From IMG/VR virus record IMGVR_UViG_3300032046_006283, positions 1-64,000 of that record: a stretch of 64,000 nucleotides of DNA. One strand, 5' to 3'. The position numbers were made by a program, and so were the translations under genes. Under the pieces are notes generated by a model, which did not search any database, was not told where the DNA came from, and saw only the letters and a list, made by a program, of their open reading frames with translations. This DNA comes from a virus. Of this stretch, positions 7,851 to 17,000 are shown piece after piece; position 1 is the stretch's first letter; each line of letters opens with the position of its first letter.

Positions 7851-8759
7851 TTACGAATCTTTTTGTTTTTCTTCTTTTTTTTCTTCTTTTTCTACCTCTT
7901 TTTCTTTTTCTGTTTCTTCTTCTTTATCTTCTAATGCTTGGTTGTTTTCTTCCTCTATTTTTTTTCTTTTTTTCTTTCGCATTTTAGAACATTGCTCCGA
8001 AGTAAATTTTGAATCAAAAATAAATTGATAACAAATTTCCTCGAGCCAATCACAAATTCTATCAATAGGAATCAAATAACACATATGAGCAACATCTTCT
8101 TCCTCACCTTTTTTTGTGTCTATTGTTTCAACCAAAGTTGATATCCCTACAAGTTCATAACTCTCTTCTTCTTTATCATTAATAACTAAAAATATACCTC
8201 CGCCAGAATTACCATCAATAATAGGGCTACTACTCATCCAATACTTTTGTTTCTCTATTTCATCATCCATAGAAGTAATTTCACCTTTAGTAGGGACTGG
8301 AGGATGCCCTAAACTACAACCACAAGCATAAACTTTATCATAAATATTTATATCTTTTACATTCTTTGAATGCATTTTTACCACATACTTAATTTGTTCA
8401 TTACTTCTTAACTTTAGTAATGCAACATCCTGGTCTCTATCATATGCAACAATATCAGCATCAATTGCAATACGCCCTACATTTCTACTAAAATTTTGAT
8501 ATTTAAAAAATTCAACAGTTATTGTTGCTCGTTTTTCTTTCTTAATATCTTTTTGAAAAACAGTATTCCATTCTTTTTTAACTTCAATTGCTTTCTCAAT
8601 CACATGATAATTAGTTAAAACATAAGTCTCGTAATCTTCAGAATCCTTCTTTATAGGTTTAGAATAAATTACAGCACCACTTCCGCAATCTTCAGTAGTT
8701 TTAATAAGAGATAAAGTATATAACATTTCTTCATGCTTTTTCTTTGTAAATTTATTCAT
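7851..8759 (-). CDS. Trypsin-like serine protease (S1/DegP-type fold)
   Basis: A 302-residue protein with a complete catalytic triad: His52 in LTNYHVIE, Asp111 in DQDVALLKL and Ser185 in DGNSGGGIF. GSGAVIY (26-32) opens the fold. There is no signal peptide, so it would act in the cytoplasm or virion. The last 50 residues are an almost pure Lys/Glu coil. Proteases of this type with no PDZ domain could process phage proteins; the three giant modular proteins further upstream are obvious candidate substrates, but that link is inference. Confidence 0.85.
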   Translation of the reverse strand: MNKFTKKKHEEMLYTLSLIKTTEDCGSGAVIYSKPIKKDSEDYETYVLTNYHVIEKAIEVKKEWNTVFQKDIKKEKRATITVEFFKYQNFSRNVGRIAIDADIVAYDRDQDVALLKLRSNEQIKYVVKMHSKNVKDINIYDKVYACGCSLGHPPVPTKGEITSMDDEIEKQKYWMSSSPIIDGNSGGGIFLVINDKEEESYELVGISTLVETIDTKKGEEEDVAHMCYLIPIDRICDWLEEICYQFIFDSKFTSEQCSKMRKKKRKKIEEENNQALEDKEEETEKEKEVEKEEKKEEKQKDS

Positions 8760-8772
8760 ACTTTTTAAACCT

Positions 8773-10110
8773 CTACTCTTCTAAAATTTCATTAACCTGG
8801 TCAACTATAGGGGTATTTACATCATAAACATAAGGATTTTTTATTTCTGGAATATTCTGTAAATTCAAATGATATCTAAAACTTAAACCATGTTCTTCAT
8901 GCACCCCAGCAAAAAATTGATTTGCATGAGTTCCCAAAAACAATTTGCCAACTGAAAATTCAGTTCCTCCAATTACACTTCCATTTATAATTGTTTCTCC
9001 ATCAACATCGTCTAAAGTTCCAGCGCTATGAAAGTGAGCCAAACAAACATAATCGATTTTTATATTTTTTGAACTTAGCAACGCTCTAAATCTTCCTATC
9101 ATTCTTTGAATTCCATACCACGGCATCCCTGCCCAACTATTTATATTATCTCCATGTAAAAATAAAAATGTTTTTCCTTCAATCTTTTTAATTGTCCAAA
9201 AGCTTTTAGGAAAATTAAACTTAATATTTTTTTGATCTTTTAATAATAAATTTAATAAATTGTAAGTTATATAATCCCAATTCACATATCTCTTTTTAAA
9301 TCTTATCTCTTTATGCATCCTTCCGTGATTACCTACAACACCATCTATTTCTATTTCTGGAAATACCTGAGCGAGGTCTAATAAAAACTGAGCTAATACT
9401 AAAGCAGTACCTTCTGACCATTCAATAGGAGTGTTTTCAGCAGTTTCAACCAATTCGTCGTGAATAATACCACTTACAATATCACCTAACATTCCGATTA
9501 CCAACTTTGGAAATTCATATCCTCGAAGTTTATTTAAAGTAATATCTGTAATACAATTTGCAAGGTATTTTAACCTATTTTTCATTATATCAAAATTATA
9601 AGCATTCAAATCTCCTATTTCTGCAGCCTGAACTACTTCACCAGAATGTAAATCTGATAAAAGCAACAAAGCTGTTTCTTTGGTTTTTTCAATTTTAATG
9701 GAAGGTTTTATAATTGGAATTTTAACGGTGGGCAATGCTTTAATAGTATTTCTAAGAACCTCTAAAATACTTTCTTGAAGATTTGTATCTTTATTAGCTA
9801 CTCTATATTTCGCAGCAACAATAAATAATTGAGATTTTAATTTCTGTATCTCCCTATCTTTTTCGACTAAAAGATCAATTTTTTGAGAAGGCATTTCTGT
9901 TACTTGTAATTCTTCATATACTTTTTTAGACTTTTCAGACTCACATTTATCATAAGAAATATTAAGCCTTATTAACTTATTAACAATTGCTATTGTAGTT
10001 CTATTACTTTTAAATTCTTTATTCAAAGAATCAACAAAATCTTCTGGATGAATTCCTTCTGAAATCTTCTTCTTTATAAAAGTAATTTCTTCTGGAGTCC
10101 ATTTACTCAA
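8773..10110 (-). CDS. Calcineurin-like metallophosphoesterase with N-terminal HTH-like region
   Basis: A 445-residue protein. The N-terminal 70 residues (WTPEEITFIKKKISEGIHPE) look like a Myb/SANT-type or helix-turn-helix DNA-binding segment. The metallophosphoesterase core starts near residue 150: LLLSDLHSGE (metal ligands D, H), MLGDIVSG (D), VVGNHGRMH (N, H), FLHGDNI (H) and LAHFHSAG (H-x-H). Phosphoesterases of this architecture occur widely in phages and are often annotated as DNA repair or ligase-associated, but the substrate is unknown. Confidence 0.8.
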   Translation of the reverse strand: MSKWTPEEITFIKKKISEGIHPEDFVDSLNKEFKSNRTTIAIVNKLIRLNISYDKCESEKSKKVYEELQVTEMPSQKIDLLVEKDREIQKLKSQLFIVAAKYRVANKDTNLQESILEVLRNTIKALPTVKIPIIKPSIKIEKTKETALLLLSDLHSGEVVQAAEIGDLNAYNFDIMKNRLKYLANCITDITLNKLRGYEFPKLVIGMLGDIVSGIIHDELVETAENTPIEWSEGTALVLAQFLLDLAQVFPEIEIDGVVGNHGRMHKEIRFKKRYVNWDYITYNLLNLLLKDQKNIKFNFPKSFWTIKKIEGKTFLFLHGDNINSWAGMPWYGIQRMIGRFRALLSSKNIKIDYVCLAHFHSAGTLDDVDGETIINGSVIGGTEFSVGKLFLGTHANQFFAGVHEEHGLSFRYHLNLQNIPEIKNPYVYDVNTPIVDQVNEILEE

Positions 10111-10137
10111 TTAAACCTCCTGGCTTTTGTTTCTAAT

Positions 10138-10167
10138 TAAATATACAATCTTTTTAATAAATTTCAA
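10138..10167 (-). promoter_or_regulatory. Predicted promoter before the phosphoesterase gene
   Basis: On the minus strand TTGAAA (10162-10167) is 18 bases from TATTTA (10138-10143), with ATTGTA directly before the -10. It is a variant of the TTTGTR-TATWWT box seen elsewhere here. The gene starts 28 bases downstream. Confidence 0.45.
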
Positions 10168-10170
10168 AGG

Positions 10171-11073
10171 TTAAATTTGGTTTAAAAGACTATTTTTTAC
10201 AAACTCTACATTATTTAAAATATCATTTTCCCAAAAACGTAAAAGAATGTAACCATTTTCTTTTGCTATTTTATTCACTTCTGCGTCTCGCTTCTTATTT
10301 TTTAATTGATATTCACTAAATTTCTTATAAAACTTTGGATTTCCATGGTGATAATCTCCTTCAACTTCTACTAAAATATTGGTGTTCAAAAAATGAAAAT
10401 CTACTAAATGATTACCTAAACGAAATTGTTTTTCATAAGGGATACCTAAAAATGTTAATATATCTTGCATCGCAAGTTCTGGTTTAGTATCTTTGTAAGG
10501 ACCTGGATGAGTTTGAATACGAACTAACGCAGCTTCACTTTTAGATCTTGAAGTAAAGTCATTTCTCTTAAGAATCTCTTTAATGGTCGTATTGTCACAT
10601 TTCCACTTTTTGCTTAAAATAAGAGTACTTGGTTTTTCTTTTGAAAAATACTCTTTACAAATTTGTAATTCTTGTTCTTTTGTAAATTTTTTATGTATAT
10701 CACTTGTTTTTTTACGTATTTCTAAATCTACCCAAGCCTCCTTAATAGTTCTTAAAGTACCTCCATTTCTTATAATAATATTTCTTATAGCAGAATTACT
10801 ACAATCCCATTTCTTAGCTAAAGTATAAATGCTTGGTTTTTCTTTAGAAAAATATTCTTTACAAATTTGTTTTTCTTCTTTTTTGGAAAATATTTTTCTT
10901 GTTTCCCATGAGTTTCTCAAAATACCTTTATTTCTTCGAATAATGTGTTCAATAGTTGTCGAATTGCACTTCCATTTCTTACCTAAAGTAATAATACTTA
11001 GTCTCTCATCGGAAAAATATTCATTACAAATTTGTTGCTCTTCTTCTTTTGTAAATTTATTATTACCATTCAT
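10171..11073 (-). CDS. EDxHD-type homing endonuclease with three HTH repeats
   Basis: Starts at the ATG at 11073 after a GGAG site (an upstream TTG at 11088 is less likely), 300 residues. Three tandem copies of a roughly 50-residue helix-turn-helix unit, each containing ICNEYFS or ICKEYFS then a KKW-x-C motif, read the target DNA. The C-terminal nuclease has KPELAMQDIL, VDFHFL, VEVEGDYHHGNPK and LLRFWENDIL, the pattern of the Vsr-like EDxHD family typified by I-Bth0305I. It is a selfish free-standing gene between the phosphoesterase and the giant protein. Confidence 0.82.
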   Translation of the reverse strand: MNGNNKFTKEEEQQICNEYFSDERLSIITLGKKWKCNSTTIEHIIRRNKGILRNSWETRKIFSKKEEKQICKEYFSKEKPSIYTLAKKWDCSNSAIRNIIIRNGGTLRTIKEAWVDLEIRKKTSDIHKKFTKEQELQICKEYFSKEKPSTLILSKKWKCDNTTIKEILKRNDFTSRSKSEAALVRIQTHPGPYKDTKPELAMQDILTFLGIPYEKQFRLGNHLVDFHFLNTNILVEVEGDYHHGNPKFYKKFSEYQLKNKKRDAEVNKIAKENGYILLRFWENDILNNVEFVKNSLLNQI

Positions 11074-11097
11074 TTTTAAAAACTCCAAAACTTCTTT

Positions 11098-14000
11098 TTA
11101 AATTTGTTTATCTTCTCCTCCAGGTACACCAGGAGTAACACCAAAATCAGGAAAAATATCTTCTTTGATTGGTTTCTTCTTTTTGAGCAAGTTGCTCTCG
11201 CCCCACTGATCTTCACCATAATCTGGAGCCTCAGATTGTGCTGGTTCTGAAGGATAACTTGGCCCTTGATCTTCTCTTAAAAGTAAAGAAGGGCTATTAT
11301 AATTTGTATCAGAAGGTTGACCATAAAACCCTTCTTTTTGTCTAAGATTTAAAGAACTAACTTTTAAATTTCCTAATTCATCAAGAAACGATTCATCAAA
11401 ATTTCTAATTAAATAATCTCCATAAACACCAGATATATGAGCTTCGTGTATTACTTTATCTATCGCAATCATTTTCTCTTGAGGAGTTTTAGCATTTTGT
11501 AAAACTTCTACTAAATATTTCTCTACTTCTATTTGGTTTTTTAAATCCTCGGAAGGAAATCCAGAAACTTCCCATCCATCCCATTCAATCCACCCTTCTA
11601 AAACAATAATAAAACTTGAAATAATTTCATCCATTAAAGAAATATCATAAAGACCTTTTGCTTCTTGTTTATATAATCTTATAAGATCTTGTTTTTTAAC
11701 ATATACTACTACATCCTCATATGCTTTTTTCTTTAAATTTAACGAAGCCATATCAATTCGAGGATCTAAATTATGTTCTACAATTGAATCATTTTTGTCA
11801 TGCCTTGGAGGATTTGTTCTACGTAATTTTTTATCTGTTTTATCAATTACTTGTGAATCTTCTGGAATTTCAGAGTCAGATATAATAGCTTTTTTCTTAT
11901 TTGTTACTTTTTTCTTTTTCGGCCAAGAATGAGGATAATCTAAAGACTTTAATATAGGATTTGAAACTGAACTTTTTCGAAATAAAAGAGAAGCTTCTTT
12001 CATTAAACCTTTAAATGTAGCTATTTTTTTCAAATTTAAACTTTTATAGAATGAGAATTCTTCAACTTCTTTAGGAGTATTAGGATTATTATCAGCATAA
12101 TAACGAACATCTATATCTTTATCTTTAGTCAACTCTGTTAATGTTTCAGAAGGAGTATTTGGATTCTCTGCAACTCTTGCACGAACACTTGAATATTTAT
12201 CTTTAGCTAATTCTGCTAATGTTTCTGAAAGAGTATTTGGATTCTCTGCAACTCTTGCACGAACACTTGAATATTTATCTTTAGCTAATTCTGCTAATGT
12301 TTCTGAAAGAGTATTTGGATTCTCTGCAACTAGAATGTGAACATTTCGGTTTTCATCTTTAGCTAATCCGGCTAAAGTTTCTGGAGAAGTATTTGGATTT
12401 TCTGCTACACATTGACGAATTCTCACCTTTTTATCTTTTGCTAATTCTGCTAAAATTTCTGGAGGAGTAGAAGGAGCTTCAGCAATTTCTAAGCGATCCC
12501 ACGCATCTTTCTCTTTTATAATCTCCAGAGGAGTAAAATATCTTTTAGGAGTTACAACTTCTTCTCCTCTTAATTTTAAATCTTCGGCAACAAGTTTTTG
12601 AAGATCCTTCGACAAATAAGACATTAGTTGTTCTGGAGTAGCTTGTGCTTTTATTTCTAAAGCATCTGAAAACCATTCTTTGATTCTAGGAAAATCATGA
12701 AACATTAAACCAGTGTTATGCTCAACGTCATTTATATGATCAATGATAGTTATAAGTTGGTTTGTATCAGAATTATTTTTAAGCTGAATTAAAGATTCAA
12801 CTATATGACCCCAAGGTTTACCACCATATTGAGAATACCATTTTCCTTTATTATATAATTCTTGAAGCTGTTCTAATGTTAAATCTTTAAAAGCAGGTAA
12901 ATTAAGTTTCTCTTTCCAATATTCCCATCCTAACAAAGTACCAAACCACTTTTTTCGTTTCAGTGATATTAATGCATCTCGATGTTTTGAGGCTTCTGCA
13001 TAAACCATTTTTGTAATTAGAGGAACATAAACTTCTTTAACTTGATTAACAATCATATCCTTATATTCTTTAGCATAAGAATTTGTTTCTAAATATTGAT
13101 CAGAAAGTAAAGAAACACCATAAAAGTCAAAGAAAAGTTGTTTGTCTATTTGAGCTATTTTACGAAGAGATAAAGATGATTTTACACTCATACCACTATA
13201 AAACAAAATAGAGTTTGCAAGATATTTTTGCAACTCTTTTAAATTATCAATTCTATTTACATTATTTATAATCTTTCGTTTATCGTCTTCATCAATATTA
13301 GATGGTTCAACTTTATCTAAAATAATTTGTTTTGCTGTTTCTAAATTTGTTGCGCTCCAAACATCTTGAGCAATATCTTCTAAAATAGATTTAACAGGTC
13401 CTTTATAAGCAGAATTAATTTTAGAAATAAAATCTTTCTTTGATTTTGTTACAAATTCAACGTTTTCAGCATAACTTCCCGCGATTATGTTAACACCCTC
13501 TGATAATCCTAAAGTGTCTATTAAATCTGAAAGATTGTCTGAAAATTCTTCAAATGAACCAGTACCTTCATACCATCTAATATATTGAGGTTTATAAATA
13601 TTGTATGTGCCTCTTGTTACTAAATCAAACTCTCTACCATTTGTAGGTAATCCAATAGTTTCAAACCAATGTATATGAGTCATCATAGGATCTGGATCAA
13701 AATAAATTTTTCCTTTATATATAGCCCAAAGTCCTTCATTTTCTCCAATATAAGAAAATCTTAAACTTCCAACAACTGGTGCCGGAGTTAAAGTAAAATA
13801 ACTTAAATCTACAAGTAACTGATTACGAATTGCCCAAGCAATATCTTCACTACGATCTTTTGAAATATTCAAATCGTCTTCTAAATGCAAAATTAATTCA
13901 AATATAAACACTGATCTATCTAATTCTTCATAAATTTCTCCAGCATCATTTAAACGTTCGTATTGTTTAACAAAACTTTCTACAAACTCTTTTTCTGTAG

Positions 14001-17000
14001 GTGTTAACATAACTTTTTTTATTATACCAAATTCATCTTGTGTTTTTTCTTGAGTTTTCTTTTTTAATGAACCGAAATGTGTTAATTTACCTTGTTCTTT
14101 CAAAAAAGTGATTAAATTATCCCAAGCTTCATAACTTTCTTTTTCTTGTTCTTTCGATATTCCTTCTTCAGCTGCTTTATCAAGATAATCTTCATATTCT
14201 ATTTTTAAATGCATAAGTATTGAAAAATCAATATGCATCATATTTATAACATTGTCAATAGCAATAATTTGTGAATTAATATCAAAAGCACTATTTAACT
14301 CTTCTAAACGTTGTTTCATTTCTTCTATAACTTGTAATTCACCTGCTTCTTCTCTAACACTTCCCGGATACCTTTTATACCATTTTAAATAATCTTCAAA
14401 AAAGAACATTAAATCTCGAACAACTTTATTTGTTAAACTATTTAACTTTTTTTCTATTTGTTCAAACTTCTGTATTTCTTTATCTGTTAAAGTTCCTTCA
14501 TTATATTTTTGTTCCAATTCTCGATATTGAATTTCAAGGTCATAAACTGCTTGAAGTTCATTAGGGGTAACAACTGCTTTCTTTCTCATACTTAAAGATG
14601 TTTTAAATTCTTTCATTTTTTGACTCATTGCAAATTCTATAATAGAAGCTTCATCTTCTGTTAATTGACCAAAATCTAAAGCTGTATTCATTTCTTTTTT
14701 GATTTGATTTATTTCCTCTTCATTTTTTGCTTTATCTATATTTTTAAAAAAAATACGTTCTTTCTTTTTGGAAGATACTTTTGTACCTGTAAAAAGTTTA
14801 TAAGCTTTTTCAACCCATTCTGATATATTTGTATCTCCCCAATTATTTATCAATTCATAAATAGATGCTTGTATTATATAAGCCGGAATTAATGTGTGTA
14901 AAGCCTTAGCCGCTTCAGTTCTATGAATACCATCAATTACTTTGTATCTGCCGTTGTCAGGCACCGTGATAATAGGTTTAATTGGTGTTCCTTCCTTGTA
15001 TAAAGCTACTAATTTTTGTACTTTTTTAGGATCAGCACCTAATTCATTCCATTCACTCGGATCTATTAAATTTGGATCTAACTCGGAAAGTTCTATATTT
15101 ATGTCTTTTATTCCTTCTTCTTCAAGGAATTTATCAATACCTTCTGGAGAATAATCTTCTAATAAATCTTCTTCTCTATTTGCTATTACTTTTCGAAAAG
15201 TTAAATTACTAACTTTTAAATTACCTAATTCTTCAAAAAAGGAGCTATAAAAATCTTCAACTAAATATTCTCCATATAATCCTGTTTCATGTGCTGTATT
15301 TATAGTGTGGTCTATTGCTATCATTTTATCTTGTGGTGTTTTAGCTAATTTCAACATATCAATTAAATATTTTTGATCCTTTACTAATTTCGGAGTGCTT
15401 TCATATTCAGGATAATATTGAACGTTTGATGCAATCAAAATTGTTAAAATTCTTATAAATTCTGAAATAATTTCATCCATTAATTCTTCATCATATATAC
15501 CTTTAACTTCTTGCTTATATAATTTTTTTAAATCCTGAGTTGTTATACTTGATGTTGGATATTCCTCAGGCACTTCTATTTTATAAAAATCTTTAAATTC
15601 TCTTTTTAATTTATCAGCAAAAACCATTTCTTTTATATCTGTTTCAAAAGTTAAATAACTTTCTTTTTTCAAAACTTCTTTTTTACATTCATCACAAATT
15701 CCATGACTTATATATGGTAAATATTTAGAATACTCTTCATTAGTTAAATGCTTAATAATATGTCTTGTACTTCTATCAAATATTCCTTTACACCAAGCGC
15801 ATATACCATATTTTGAATAATCTAAATTTTCTATGTCAATTTCTTTAGTTTCTTCTTGCGGAACTTTTTCCATAGGAAGGTCTTTCTGCATATCAGATCT
15901 CATATTTAAACTACCAATTTTTAAATTACCTAATTCTTCAAAAAAAGTTTCATCAGAATCTGTTAAAGTCTCTCCATATGTTCCAGAAGCGTGAGCAGTA
16001 TGTATTACTTGATCAATAGCAATCATTTTTTCTTGAAGTGTTTTTGCTTCTTCTAGAATCCTTATTAATTTTTTTGTTTGTTTTTCTTGTTCTGGATCGT
16101 ACCACTTATTAAATTCCTCTAACAAATAAATAAACTTTGAAACAATTTCATTTAACAATTTTTCATCATATATACCTTTAGCTTCTTGTGTATATAATCT
16201 TATTAATTCTTGTTTTGTAACTAAAGAAGATGCAATTCTATTAAGAAAAGTTTCTAAATCTTCTTCTTCTTGAGCTTTTCTTTTCATATTTAAACTACCA
16301 AAAGGTTTTGTAACGGGTCTTTGGAAACTTTTCCAAACTTCTTTTCCAAGTTCTTTCCAAGTAGGAAATTTTTTCTTTTCTTTTGGTTCTGGTTCACCAA
16401 ACTCTTCAACTGGAATAGGAATCTCTTCTTCTGGTTCTATATCTAATTCAAATGTTAAAGGTTTTGTTTCTTTCTCTTCTAAAGGTTTTTCAATAGGTTT
16501 TTTAACTTCTACAGGTTCTTCTTTTTCAATTATAGGTTCTTTCTTTAGCATCTCAACTTTAGGAACTTCTTTAACTTCTTCATGTTTTGTCATTCTTATT
16601 TCATCTGGTAAAAAAGGAGAAGTAAAACCTACTGTAAATACAGTAGCAATATTTCTAGAAACATTTGTCAACTCTGTAATTTTTACATCATAAGAACCAT
16701 CTGCATTTTTCTTCTTTATAATCCCTTTTCCTTTTAAAGTACCTCCTGGACCTTTTCTTGCAGCTCCAAAAAATCTGGTAGTATCAAAAACAACCTCATC
16801 ACCTACATTGAATTCTTTTCTTTCTGCAGCAACTTTATTTTGAGCATTTTTCTTAAAAATTTGAGAAATAGGTGAAAAAAATTCTTCGCTTTGTACTGGA
16901 AATTCATTAAATCGAAGTTTAAGTTGTTGTGGAATTATAAATTGTTCTTCAATATTTTTTCGTATAGTTTCTTTTAAACCTTTTTCATGTTTAAATTCAA

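Noticed and set aside
12150-12420. Regular repeats that might be a CRISPR array
   Set aside because: Period is 78 bp with no unique spacers, and it is in frame with a helical protein repeat.
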